40,059 bases of DNA from a virus. This document shows, piece by piece, positions 8,529 to 15,947 of the stretch (within the stretch, counting starts at the first letter, position 1; each line of letters begins with the position of its first letter). Below the pieces are notes generated by a model. It was not told where the DNA came from. It made no database searches and saw only the letters and a list, made by a program, of their open reading frames with translations. The position numbers and the translations under genes are program-made. The stretch is taken from positions 1 to 40,059 of the IMG/VR virus record IMGVR_UViG_3300043331_002823. One strand, written 5' to 3'.

Positions 8529-8563
8529 GAGAAAACGCCCCGACGTTCGCGACGTGGGGCGTT
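8529..8563 (-). terminator. Rho-independent terminator of the HARE-HTH gene
   Basis: The AACGCCCC arm (8534-8541) pairs with GGGGCGTT (8556-8563). Read leftward, the stem ends in GGGGCGTT followed by TTCTC. It lies 23 bases downstream of the stop of the gene at 8586-8960. The rest of the 252-base gap up to 8333 holds the bipartite motif copy 1 and no further gene that I can support. Confidence 0.7.
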
Positions 8564-8585
8564 GGGCGGGAACCTGTGGCGGGCG

Positions 8586-8960
8586 CTACCTGTTGGCGGC
8601 GAACTTGCCGCGTTCGGTCTTCTTGAACCGGGCCTCCTTCCCCTTCTCGTTGATCTCCCGCAGGATCGCGCTGTAAAGCGTGCGGTCGGGCGTCTTACCG
8701 CCAGGCGTCTTCCAGAGACCTTTGGCGGCCATCGTGTCGATCATCTCCTTGGTGGTCATTGGATTCTTCGAATCCGCGAGCACCTTAGCGGCGGCGTCGA
8801 GCGCGCTGAGTTTCTTGGCTTTCGCCTTGCCGTTACCAGCAGCGGCGTTCGCCTTCGCCGGAGCGGCCTTCGTCGCTCGAGCCTTCTTCGTCCTCGCCCC
8901 CTTCGCACTGCGGTTGCCCTTGCGCGTCGCTGCCTTCTTCGTGGTTCTGCTCTTCGACAT
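8586..8960 (-). CDS. HARE-HTH domain protein with histone H1-like basic tail
   Basis: The product is 124 aa. ATG 8960 has AGGAGA 6 bases upstream; a start 15 bases earlier is less likely. Residues 1-50 are a low-complexity tail of Lys, Arg and Ala resembling the C-terminal arm of histone H1. Residues ~52-124 match the HARE-HTH (HB1/ASXL) winged-helix pattern: LSALDAAAKVLADSKNPMTT, KEMIDTMAAKGLW, then T-P-x-x-T-L-Y-S-A-I-L-R-E-I and a basic FKKTERGKF strand. HARE-HTH domains bind DNA and are linked in bacteria to restriction or modification-associated proteins. Here it probably binds or compacts DNA. It is monocistronic with its own terminator. Similar proteins are frequent in planctomycete chromosomes. 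Confidence 0.85.
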   Translation of the reverse strand: MSKSRTTKKAATRKGNRSAKGARTKKARATKAAPAKANAAAGNGKAKAKKLSALDAAAKVLADSKNPMTTKEMIDTMAAKGLWKTPGGKTPDRTLYSAILREINEKGKEARFKKTERGKFAANR

Positions 8961-9008
8961 GGTACATCTCCTCATTCAAGCGTGCGATGGTTTGGCTGCC
9001 ATCATCAG

Positions 9009-9046
9009 GCGGCGGGAACCACCCGCCGCGACGCGCCCGCGGCGCG
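9009..9046 (-). terminator. Double GC-rich hairpin after the 73-aa gene
   Basis: GCGGCGGG/CCCGCCGC (9009-9016/9022-9029) and CGCGCC/GGCGCG (9032-9037/9041-9046) form two stems just after the leftward gene ending at 9054. No U-run follows, so this may be a Rho-assisted terminator or processing site. It separates the 9488-9054 unit from the HARE-HTH gene. Confidence 0.45.
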
Positions 9047-9053
9047 TTTCGGC

Positions 9054-9275
9054 TTATTTGTCAGTTCCACCCAGGAAGGCGACCACCGACGACAGGCGGT
9101 TGTTTACCTCGTTGATGTCTCCCACGTGGCCCCAATGGATCGGGTACTCCTCGTTGCCTGGGGCCGGCATGTCGAACAACAGTTCGCGGATGCGTTCGAG
9201 GAGGTCTTGCGCTACCAAATGCGCGTTCTCGTAAGCCGCCTCTGCGGTGAGTTTTGGTTTCTTGTTGCGTGGCAT
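9054..9275 (-). CDS. Small hypothetical protein, 73 aa, leftward cassette gene 2
   Basis: ATG with AGGAGA at a spacing of 7. The N-terminus is basic (MPRNKKPKL), followed by an amphipathic helical stretch (residues ~10-40) and a terminal helix (INEVNNRLSSVVAFLG), suggesting a small DNA-associated or helical adaptor protein. The family is not recognised. It begins 15 bases after the stop of the 65-aa gene, so they form one unit. Confidence 0.7.
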   Translation of the reverse strand: MPRNKKPKLTAEAAYENAHLVAQDLLERIRELLFDMPAPGNEEYPIHWGHVGDINEVNNRLSSVVAFLGGTDK

Positions 9276-9290
9276 GTTTGGGTCTCCTTG

Positions 9291-9488
9291 TTAGTTGCAG
9301 TCGCGGAGGTACGCCCGCAGTTCCTTCAGAGCCTGGCAGGCGTCGAGCGAATACTCGCGGCCCCATTCGGCCAGCGTTTCGACGGCGTCCCACGGCTCGT
9401 CGGCATCAACTTCGAAGGCGTCGTACCCGTTGCCGTCGGCGTCCGCGACGGTCATCAGCTCGTTCACGAATTCGATGTAGTGTTTCAT
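9291..9488 (-). CDS. Small acidic hypothetical protein, 65 aa, leftward cassette gene 1
   Basis: ATG with AGGAGA at a spacing of 7. The product is strongly acidic (ADADGNGYDAFEVDADEPWD). The D-A-D-G-N-G-Y-D-A-F-E segment at ~16-26 superficially resembles a calcium-binding loop, but one short loop is not enough to call an EF-hand. It is the first gene of the leftward unit. The bipartite motif at 9536-9570 lies 48 bases upstream. Confidence 0.7.
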   Translation of the reverse strand: MKHYIEFVNELMTVADADGNGYDAFEVDADEPWDAVETLAEWGREYSLDACQALKELRAYLRDCN

Positions 9489-9535
9489 GCGTTCGTCTCC
9501 TTGGCGGTTGTGATGGAATGCCCCCAGCGACAGTC

Positions 9536-9570
9536 ACACAGGAGCCATCAAGTCGCGCCCGCATCAAGCG
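9536..9570 (-). promoter_or_regulatory. Bipartite conserved upstream motif, copy 2
   Basis: On the minus strand this is CGCTTGATG, 13 unrelated bases, then ATGGCTCCTGTGT, as in copy 1 at 8382-8416. Here the micro-ORF would be Met-Ala-Pro-Val-stop. No good TATAAT-like hexamer is seen at a standard distance, so the recognising factor may be phage-encoded or an alternative sigma factor. Confidence 0.5.
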
Positions 9571-9682
9571 CGGTGTTGGCCAGCAGGAAAAGAATTCCCA
9601 GGATTTTTCAGCGGCCATTTAGGGAAGCCGAAATGGCCGGATTCGGGACACATCCCGGAGTTTGCGCAGGTGGGGCGGGCTG

Positions 9683-11845
9683 ATGGTCGATCTTCTCGAG
9701 GCCCGTCGCAGGCACCGCGAGCAAGGACGGCTTCTTCGCGAAGCCGAGCGGACGGCCGGCATCACGCCTGGAGAAAAGCACCGCCAACTAATGGCCGAAC
9801 GATCGCGTGAGGCAAGCCGCCAGAACGCGGAGGTCGGTCCGCCGCCGCCGCGCGACGAGCAGCTTTATCAACGTTATCGAAACGACCTGTACGTGTTTCT
9901 CTCCGAATGTTTCCCTGAATCCCTCGGCTTGAGCCCGTTGTCGCCGGACCACCACCGGATCATTGAGCGTCTACAGGAAGCAATCCTTCACGGCGGCCAG
10001 GAGCTAATCATCATGCCGCGCGGCTTCGCCAAATCGACCATTGTGGAAAGCACCGCGATCTGGGCGGGCGGCTACGGCCATCGTAGCTTCTTCGTGCCGC
10101 TTGCGGCCACGGACGAGATGGCAAAAGCCGCTCTCGATTCGCTTCAATACGAGTTCGAGACCAACGAAGCCCTGATGCTGATCTTTCCGGAGGCCTGCCA
10201 CGCCGCCCGGGCGCTGGAGGGCGTGCCGCAGCGGGCCGGTAAACAGACGATTGACGGTCGCCTCACCCGCATCGAATGGAGCTGCCAGCGGTGCGTACTG
10301 CCCACGGTAAATGGCTTCCCCGGCAGCGGCGCGATCATCTGGCCGCGATCCATCGTTGCGAAGGGGCTTCGCGGAACTCGCTTCAAGCGGCCGGACGGAA
10401 AGCAGGCGCGGCCGGACTTTATCATGGCTGACGATCTGCAAACGGATGAAAGTGCCGAGAGCGCGGCGCAAACACGAAAGCGGTTCAACATACTCAATCG
10501 CACCGTGCTGAGGATGGGCGGGCACACTAGCCGGCTGGCGATTGCTCTTGTTGGAACGATCATCGAGCCGGACGACTTGGTGGACCAGCTCTCTGACCAC
10601 GACAAGCACCCTGCCTGGCGCTCGATCAAGGTTCCTATGCTGAAGGCCCTGCCGGCGGCGCTTGACGAATGGCTGGGGCCGTATGCGGAAACCCGCATGG
10701 GGTACAACCCCGACGACGACCAGGACAAGTCTCGTGCCGAGCGTGAGGCCAACGATTACTACGTCGCCCATCGCGCCCGGTTGGACGCGGGTGCCGTGGC
10801 GACGTGGGAAAGCTGCTACGACACAGAGCACGAGCTCTCAGCGATCCAGCATGCCATGAATATCTGGATCGACTCCGGGGAAGACGCGTTCATGGCCGAG
10901 TGCCAGAACACGCCGATCCGCGAGGCGACTTCCCTTGAGCTGCTCTCGGCCGAGCAAATCTGCCGCAAGCAATCGGCATTTCCTCGAGGTTGCTTCCCCG
11001 CCGAATGCACGACGCTTACCGCATTCGTGGACGTGCATCCGTCGATCTACTACTGCGAAATCTGGGCATGGGAGCCGAACTTCACTGGCTACATGATCGA
11101 TAGCTTCACACTACCGGACCAAAAGCGGAAGTATTTCTCGCACCGGAAGCACCCACGTCGGCTGAAACAGCTTTATGCGCGGATGGACAGTGAAGCGACT
11201 GCAACAGCAGCGCTGAACGCTTTGCTGCACGGCGACGAGGACAAAGGTATTTCCGGGTTGATGCAGCGCGAGTGGACGCGCCACGACGGAGTGCTCCTTC
11301 GTATCCGTTGCTGTTTGGTGGACGCCAATGGAGAACTACGCGATGTCGTCGTGCGCGTGCTGAGCCGCTCGCCGTTCGCGGCCAGTTTGCATCCGTCCTT
11401 CGGCAAAGGCATCGGCGCCAAAGACAAGCCAATGTCGTCTTGGCCCAATACGAAGAAGCAGCGCAACGTCGGTCCGGAGTGGCTGGTAACCAAGGGCCGC
11501 CCTGGCGAGGTGCCGGGCATCCAGTTCGACACGAACTATTGGAAAATGAGATTCCACCGGGCGATGGCGCTGCCCGACGGGAGCCAAGGCGCACTCTATC
11601 TCCACAAGACGCCGCCAAATGACCACCGTCTCGCGGCGGACCATTACCTTTCGGAGAATCCGACTGAAGTCACCGTCGGCAGCCGCACGGTGCATGAGTT
11701 CAAGATCAAGCCGAACGCCGACAACCATCGGCTGGACTGCGCGGTTGGCAATATGGTCGCCGCCTCTCGGTGCGGAATCACCAACGTCAAATTCAATCCA
11801 TTGCGCAAATCGCGCAGTCGTAGGAGGACCATTTATTATGGCTAA
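9683..11845 (+). CDS. Phage terminase large subunit (TerL)
   Basis: The product is 720 aa. ATG 9683 follows an AGGTGGGG-type ribosome-binding site. The ATPase domain has a variant Walker A, MPRGFAKST (~111-119), and a Walker B strand DFIMADD (245-251). The nuclease domain has the RNase H-like acidic residues in AFVDVHPS (D450) and DCAVGN (D685). The length and PRG-x-x-KS loop resemble GpA/GpA-like terminases, long forms that pack DNA into proheads with a nuclease that cuts concatemers. No small terminase is obvious; the zinc-ribbon protein immediately downstream or a leftward cassette gene might substitute. The gene overlaps the next start by 8 bases. Confidence 0.9.
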   Translation: MVDLLEARRRHREQGRLLREAERTAGITPGEKHRQLMAERSREASRQNAEVGPPPPRDEQLYQRYRNDLYVFLSECFPESLGLSPLSPDHHRIIERLQEAILHGGQELIIMPRGFAKSTIVESTAIWAGGYGHRSFFVPLAATDEMAKAALDSLQYEFETNEALMLIFPEACHAARALEGVPQRAGKQTIDGRLTRIEWSCQRCVLPTVNGFPGSGAIIWPRSIVAKGLRGTRFKRPDGKQARPDFIMADDLQTDESAESAAQTRKRFNILNRTVLRMGGHTSRLAIALVGTIIEPDDLVDQLSDHDKHPAWRSIKVPMLKALPAALDEWLGPYAETRMGYNPDDDQDKSRAEREANDYYVAHRARLDAGAVATWESCYDTEHELSAIQHAMNIWIDSGEDAFMAECQNTPIREATSLELLSAEQICRKQSAFPRGCFPAECTTLTAFVDVHPSIYYCEIWAWEPNFTGYMIDSFTLPDQKRKYFSHRKHPRRLKQLYARMDSEATATAALNALLHGDEDKGISGLMQREWTRHDGVLLRIRCCLVDANGELRDVVVRVLSRSPFAASLHPSFGKGIGAKDKPMSSWPNTKKQRNVGPEWLVTKGRPGEVPGIQFDTNYWKMRFHRAMALPDGSQGALYLHKTPPNDHRLAADHYLSENPTEVTVGSRTVHEFKIKPNADNHRLDCAVGNMVAASRCGITNVKFNPLRKSRSRRRTIYYG

Positions 11846-12113
11846 CCGCAAGTCGCCGGGCCGGCCGCCCGGCTCACGGAATAGAGAATACGCAAACGCC
11901 GTTGAAATCCCAGCATATTGCATAAAGTGCGGATCAACCAAACTTCGTCGCGTGAAAGGTTCCAAGATTATCGAGCGAAACCTCGCCGGCACCCTGGCCA
12001 ATGGCTTTAAGTTCCGCGCCGTCCGCTGGTCGCGTGAGCGTTGCGAGTGCGGACAAATGCTGAACGTCCGAACGTACCTCCCGGCACTTGCGGACGACAG
12101 TATTGCTGATTGA
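11838..12113 (+). CDS. Small zinc-ribbon protein, 91 aa
   Basis: ATG 11838 has a perfect AGGAGG 10 bases upstream and lies inside the end of the terminase gene. Residues 3-16 (NRKSPGRPPGSRNR) form an AT-hook-like basic arm with a GRPPGSR core. C28-x2-C31 and C69-x-C71 make a plausible zinc ribbon. It probably binds DNA and might act as a packaging accessory or small-terminase analogue; this is inferred from position only. A 236-base gap follows before the HTH gene. Confidence 0.75.
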   Translation: MANRKSPGRPPGSRNREYANAVEIPAYCIKCGSTKLRRVKGSKIIERNLAGTLANGFKFRAVRWSRERCECGQMLNVRTYLPALADDSIAD

Positions 12114-12281
12114 CACGAAGCTGCTGTCAGACCTGCATGACACGATATGTTCAAGCCGTATTTCAGGGCGTTTTTGCGCGGCAACGATGGACGCTGGGTG
12201 CTATGTGAAGTAATGAGGCGAGGCGGTGGGTGGTGGTGAGGGGCCGAAAAACCACGTCCAGAAAATTCGTTAGACACCCTC

Positions 12282-12310
12282 TTGCAATTCTATCGCAGGG
12301 CGATAGAATT
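12282..12310 (+). promoter_or_regulatory. Promoter with overlapping palindromic operator for the HTH-kinase module
   Basis: TTGCAA (12282-12287), a 16-base spacer and TAGAAT (12304-12309) make a good sigma70-type promoter. An exact inverted repeat, AATTCTATCGC (12286-12296) / GCGATAGAATT (12300-12310) with a 3-base centre, covers the end of the -35, the spacer and the whole -10. A repressor bound here would block RNA polymerase. The HTH protein encoded 40 bases downstream is the obvious candidate (autoregulation). Confidence 0.7.
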
Positions 12311-12311
12311 A

Positions 12312-12327
12312 GCTGCTGACAGGCAGC
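12312..12327. promoter_or_regulatory. Second inverted repeat at the presumed transcription start
   Basis: GCTGC-TGACAG-GCAGC directly follows the -10 element, around the expected +1. It could be a second, weaker operator or a 5' stem in the mRNA. Its sequence is unrelated to the upstream palindrome. Confidence 0.35.
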
Positions 12328-12349
12328 ATATCATCGCAAGGGCAGAGGA

Positions 12350-12619
12350 ATGACCCTCTCTGGCAAAGGTCGAAAGCCATCAAAAGTGGTCGGGGATAGC
12401 TTCCGCCACAAGGTTGCTGATCGTATTCGTTCGCGACGGCTCGAATTACAAATGCGCGCTGAAGATGCGGCAGATCAAGTAGCCGTGTTGATCGGAAAGC
12501 CCGTCAGCGTTCAAACATGGTATCACTGGGAGAAAGCCGAGCATCCCTTCGATATCGACATTCTGCCGGCAATAGCAAAGGTGCTGCAATGGCAACCGAA
12601 ACAGCTCCTCGAAAGTTAA
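12350..12619 (+). CDS. Cro/CI-like helix-turn-helix repressor, 89 aa
   Basis: Residues ~18-85 form a lambda-repressor-like HTH: RHKVADRIRSRRLELQMRAED, AADQVAVLIGKPVSVQTWYHW, then DIDILPAIAKVLQWQPKQLL, the usual fifth helix of XRE-type domains. The protein has no extra dimerisation or protease domain. It likely binds the palindrome at 12286-12310 and controls itself and the kinase. Its last 31 bases overlap the kinase gene in another frame, so the two are tightly coupled. Placed between head genes, it looks like an independent regulatory module rather than the main prophage repressor, although the latter is not excluded. Confidence 0.85.
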   Translation: MTLSGKGRKPSKVVGDSFRHKVADRIRSRRLELQMRAEDAADQVAVLIGKPVSVQTWYHWEKAEHPFDIDILPAIAKVLQWQPKQLLES

Positions 12620-14016
12620 AGCCAAAACCGACAGCCGTCGCAACTACCACTGAGGATCGCTACGTGATCGCTCCAGTCGAAGTCGGCGCAGGCGGATTCG
12701 GCAAAGTGCATTTGGGCGAAGACCGAATACTTCAACGAAAAATTGCGGTCAAGACGATCAATCCCGATTGGGGGAAGGCTACGGACGAAGACAAGGAAAG
12801 ATTCCGGCGTGAGGCCCGAACGCTTGCACAGCTCAACCACCCGCATATCCCCGCTATCTACGACGTAGTTTTGCGGGAGGGAAAATTCGAGATCATCTTT
12901 CAGTTTGCTGAGGGAACCACGCTTCGGGCAATTATTGAGAGCGGCGGCACAACGTTTCAGGACTGCCGAATATGGTTTAGCCAGATTGCTTCTGCTTTGG
13001 AACATGCGCACGAAAAAAAGATTATTCATCGTGATGTCAAACCTGAAAACATGATTGTGTCGCCAGACAAGAAACACTGCTATCTGGTCGATTTTGGCAT
13101 TGCACTTTCCAAGGAAGAAATGACACGCTTGACAGGATCAGATAATTGGATCGGCACGCCGGGCTATATGTCTCCCGAACAAGAGGATGGCAAAGAGGTC
13201 GATAGTAGCGACGATCTTTTTGTACTAGCGGGGTGCCTGTACGAAGCACTTTGTGGCCATCGGATCCAACAAGGCGACTATCAGCCGCTTAACGCGATCA
13301 ATGAGTTAATTCCTCCCGCAATTGACAGTTTGATTCTAAGATGCATCGCTCCTAAGCCTCAACGCCTAAAGTCGGCAGCCGAATTTCGCGACCTGCTAAG
13401 AAGCGCAGCGCATGGGCACAGAACGTTGTCCGACATTCTAGTAAACGGTCAGCTATACGAAATTGCCGCAGCAATTCGGGACATGTCTCCTGCTGAGTTC
13501 ATGGAAATGAAAATGGGGCAACGGCTGCTTGTCTTGCAAAAATGTCATAGCATTATTGCGAGCGAGAATCCCAATCTCGAAGCCGCGCGAATTGAGTTCC
13601 TGACCACGATGACGGGCCTTGGAATATACTTGGAGCAAGATCAGTATCTTCGGGTAATTAAGCCCGCGATTAGATTCGGTTTCGGATACCTTGCGGGCGA
13701 TGGCTCGCCCGCCGCAAAGGGTAATTTCCGAGTTCGGGAGGCAATTGCGGACGCAGCGCGTCAAGTTACAACAGACAACCACCATGCCATAGTTGAAGCT
13801 TTGCTTGAATGGCTTGAGGGCATCGATATCAAAATCCAGAGAAACTGGTTCTACCACTCCGTCCGTCAATTGCTTAATTCGCTGTTAGCGAATCCATCTT
13901 GCTCCGACAGCGACGCATCGCGATTAGCCGAGAAGCTGGCAATCGTGGATGATTTGCACTTTGGTCACAGCCACGATGCAGACCAAAAGTACGCCGAAGA
14001 ACTGGTTGGTCGCTAG
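12589..14016 (+). CDS. Hanks-type Ser/Thr protein kinase with novel C-terminal domain
   Basis: The product is 475 aa. ATG 12589 lies within the HTH gene. All key kinase motifs are intact: glycine loop VGAGGFGKV (32-40), VAVK-type lysine K55, helix-C glutamate E75, catalytic HRDVKPEN (147-154, D149), DFG (168-170) and activation-segment GTPGYMSPE (189-197). The kinase domain spans ~25-290 and should be active. Residues ~290-475 are helical and unfamiliar, with no membrane segment, PASTA or WD repeats, so the protein is cytosolic, unlike most PASTA-type bacterial kinases. The gene is visibly more A/T-rich than the flanking head genes. It is co-expressed with the HTH repressor and ends in a strong terminator. 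Possible roles are superinfection exclusion, abortive infection or lysogeny control. Confidence 0.9.
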   Translation: MATETAPRKLKPKPTAVATTTEDRYVIAPVEVGAGGFGKVHLGEDRILQRKIAVKTINPDWGKATDEDKERFRREARTLAQLNHPHIPAIYDVVLREGKFEIIFQFAEGTTLRAIIESGGTTFQDCRIWFSQIASALEHAHEKKIIHRDVKPENMIVSPDKKHCYLVDFGIALSKEEMTRLTGSDNWIGTPGYMSPEQEDGKEVDSSDDLFVLAGCLYEALCGHRIQQGDYQPLNAINELIPPAIDSLILRCIAPKPQRLKSAAEFRDLLRSAAHGHRTLSDILVNGQLYEIAAAIRDMSPAEFMEMKMGQRLLVLQKCHSIIASENPNLEAARIEFLTTMTGLGIYLEQDQYLRVIKPAIRFGFGYLAGDGSPAAKGNFRVREAIADAARQVTTDNHHAIVEALLEWLEGIDIKIQRNWFYHSVRQLLNSLLANPSCSDSDASRLAEKLAIVDDLHFGHSHDADQKYAEELVGR

Positions 14017-14034
14017 ATTGGCGGCATGCTACAG

Positions 14035-14064
14035 GCCGGGGTGGTCAGAAGCGACCACCCCGGC
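14035..14064 (+). terminator. Strong hairpin terminator after the kinase gene
   Basis: A perfect 12-bp stem, GCCGGGGTGGTC (14035-14046) / GACCACCCCGGC (14053-14064), with loop AGAAGC, starts 18 bases after the kinase stop. The following sequence is AAACTTATCTTGCTTT, only moderately U-rich. The remaining stretch to 14240 is A/T-rich with no gene or clear promoter that I can support, although late head transcription must read through or restart here. Confidence 0.75.
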
Positions 14065-14240
14065 AAACTTATCTTGCTTTGGTGAGCGCCTCGCATCTTG
14101 GTGGCGCAGCAGACTTATCCGTTAATGCTTCTTCCCGGCCAAAATTAAAATGCCGCATGCATTAACCGCAACCAAAATTCTGTGGAATCGACAACGACTT
14201 CTGTAACAATTGAACTAGCGGCTTGATCCACCGCATTCAG

Positions 14241-14276
14241 AAGCCCGTGCCGGGGCGGCACCCCCTGCGCGGGCTT
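14241..14276 (+). terminator. Hairpin just before the gpW-like gene
   Basis: AAGCCCG (14241-14247) pairs with CGGGCTT (14270-14276), with an inner TGCCG/CGGCA stem; TTGTTC follows. It is terminator-like but lies only 5 bases before the presumed GTG start, so it may instead shape the leader of the head operon. Confidence 0.45.
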
Positions 14277-14281
14277 TGTTC

Positions 14282-14491
14282 GTGTCGGAACAGCAAGACT
14301 ACCGTCGCGAAATCCAGCAGCTCGAAGCGCTGATCAACAGCGCGTCGACGTCCGTCAGCACCGACGGCCTCTCGACTAGCTTCGACCTCGACAAGGCGCG
14401 CAAGCGTTTGGCCGAGCTGCGGCGTTTGCAGGGCGACCTGCGTCTCGTGCGGCCCAAAGTAGCATCACTCAATCTCGGAGGGGCGTGGTGA
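14282..14491 (+). CDS. gpW-like head-tail joining protein, 69 aa
   Basis: The start is a GTG at 14282 (MSEQQDYRREIQQLEAL); TTG 14276 is possible, and neither has a good ribosome-binding site. The size, the helix - beta hairpin (TSVSTDGLSTSFDLD) - helix (KARKRLAELRRLQGDL) layout and the place directly before the portal gene match lambda gpW, which plugs the portal before tail attachment. The stop and the portal ATG overlap by one base. Confidence 0.75.
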   Translation: MSEQQDYRREIQQLEALINSASTSVSTDGLSTSFDLDKARKRLAELRRLQGDLRLVRPKVASLNLGGAW

Positions 14492-15945
14492 TGCCGAACC
14501 TGCTGCGACGATTCACCGGCCGCTTTTCGCGCGGTTACGACGCGACCGAGGACCGCGGTCGGCGCCGGCCTCCGCCCACCACCACGAGCCACGAAGACGT
14601 TCACGCCGACGAGCGACGGCGACGAATCCTCTCGGCCAGTTCCCGCGACCTCGCGCGCAACTTCGCCATCGCGGCCTGGGCAATCAGAAAACACATCGAT
14701 TTCGTGGCGGACTTCTCGTTCCAGGGTAAGACGCCCGACCAGAAGTACAACGCCTACCTGGAGGCCTGGTGGAAAGAGAAGTGTAAGCGCCACAACTTCG
14801 ACATCGCCCATCGTCATCCCCACCGCCGTGCAGTGCGTCTCGCGGAAGCAGGGCGCACGGTCGATGGCGACGTGGGCTGGCTCAAGATCGCACCGCCGAC
14901 CGGCAACGCCAACCGCGGTAAGGTGCAGGCCATCGAAGCAGATCGGATCGCGATTCCCCGTGGCGACCTTCCCCGCAACTCTAAGCCGGAAGAGTGGATC
15001 AACGGCGTCCGCGTCGATCTCGATACCGGACGCGCACTTGCCTACGGCATTTGCCGTCGTGTCGGCAATACGCGGAAGGAACTTCAGCGGATCGTGCCAG
15101 CGCGCCACATCATCATGCACGCCGCCTACGAGTTCCGCTACGACCAAGTCCGCGGCATCTCACCCATTGCCAGCGCGCTCAACTGGTTCCGCGACACCTA
15201 TGAAGGATTCGACTACGCGCTAGCGAAGATGAAAGTGAACCAGCTATTCGGCCTCCAAGTGCTGACCGAGATCGGCGACGGCGGACCGTTCACCGGCCCC
15301 GGCACGGCCCAGTACACCGAGGACACCGACGACGACGGCGTTAAAGACAGTGCTCCACGCATCGACCTCAAGCAAGGGCCGTTCGTGACTGAATTGGACC
15401 CCGGCGAAAAAATCGAAGTGGTCGAGTCGAAGACTCCCAGCTCCGAGACCGTGGCGTTCCTGAAGTTGATGGTACACATTTCGCTACGGGCACTCGACAT
15501 TCCGTTTAGCTTCTTCGACGAGTCCTTCACGAACTTCTACGGATCGCGTGGTGGGCTGATTCAGTATCTCCACGCCTGCGACAGCAAGGTGAAGGATCTG
15601 CAAGAGTTCCAGGACGAGCACTTCAAATGGCGCGCTGGCCTGGCAGTGGAGGACGGCGAACTCGAGCTGCCCAGCGGCCGCGACTTCGACTATTTGGCTT
15701 GGGAGTTCGTGCCCGGCGGAGTGCCGTGGTGGGACCCGGCCAAGGAGGCCCGCGGGCAGGCGATGGGTATCGCAATGGGGGCCACGAGCCCGCAGCGCGT
15801 CTGCCGTGAAATGGGCACGCGCTTCGAGGAGAACATCGACGAGATCGCTGCCGCGATGGAGTACGCCAAGAGCAAAGGTGTTTCCCTGCACTTCGCTGAT
15901 AGCTCAGCGTTTCGTCCGGAAATCACGGTAGGAGCCGAAGAGTAA
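14491..15945 (+). CDS. Phage portal protein (lambda gpB family)
   Basis: The product is 484 aa. ATG 14491 is 7 bases after GGAGGGG. Typical features of the lambda-type portal family are visible: an N-terminal DLARNFAIAAWAIRKHIDFV helix, GDVGWLKI, EADRIAIP, the GRALAYGICRR strand, IMHAAYEFRYDQVRGISPI, then LKLMVHISLRALDIPFSFF and FTNFYGSRGGLIQY. It forms the dodecameric ring at the capsid vertex through which DNA passes and docks TerL. It is followed after 2 bases by the protease/scaffold gene, as in lambda (B-C-Nu3). Confidence 0.92.
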   Translation: MPNLLRRFTGRFSRGYDATEDRGRRRPPPTTTSHEDVHADERRRRILSASSRDLARNFAIAAWAIRKHIDFVADFSFQGKTPDQKYNAYLEAWWKEKCKRHNFDIAHRHPHRRAVRLAEAGRTVDGDVGWLKIAPPTGNANRGKVQAIEADRIAIPRGDLPRNSKPEEWINGVRVDLDTGRALAYGICRRVGNTRKELQRIVPARHIIMHAAYEFRYDQVRGISPIASALNWFRDTYEGFDYALAKMKVNQLFGLQVLTEIGDGGPFTGPGTAQYTEDTDDDGVKDSAPRIDLKQGPFVTELDPGEKIEVVESKTPSSETVAFLKLMVHISLRALDIPFSFFDESFTNFYGSRGGLIQYLHACDSKVKDLQEFQDEHFKWRAGLAVEDGELELPSGRDFDYLAWEFVPGGVPWWDPAKEARGQAMGIAMGATSPQRVCREMGTRFEENIDEIAAAMEYAKSKGVSLHFADSSAFRPEITVGAEE

Positions 15946-15947
15946 TC

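Noticed and set aside
9291-9488. EF-hand calcium-binding protein
   Set aside because: Only a single, short, imperfect D-x-D-x-N-G loop in an acidic 65-aa protein; the flanking helices are not convincing.
7707-9683. Long rightward frame (658 codons) across the small-gene region
   Set aside because: It is the mirror of five leftward genes that each have a strong ribosome-binding site; its protein is rich in Arg, His and Val in the manner of antisense frames, and it has no domain pattern.
14299-15147. 282-codon leftward frame opposite gpW/portal
   Set aside because: Antisense to the portal gene; the sense strand has the full lambda-portal pattern and a GGAGGGG site.
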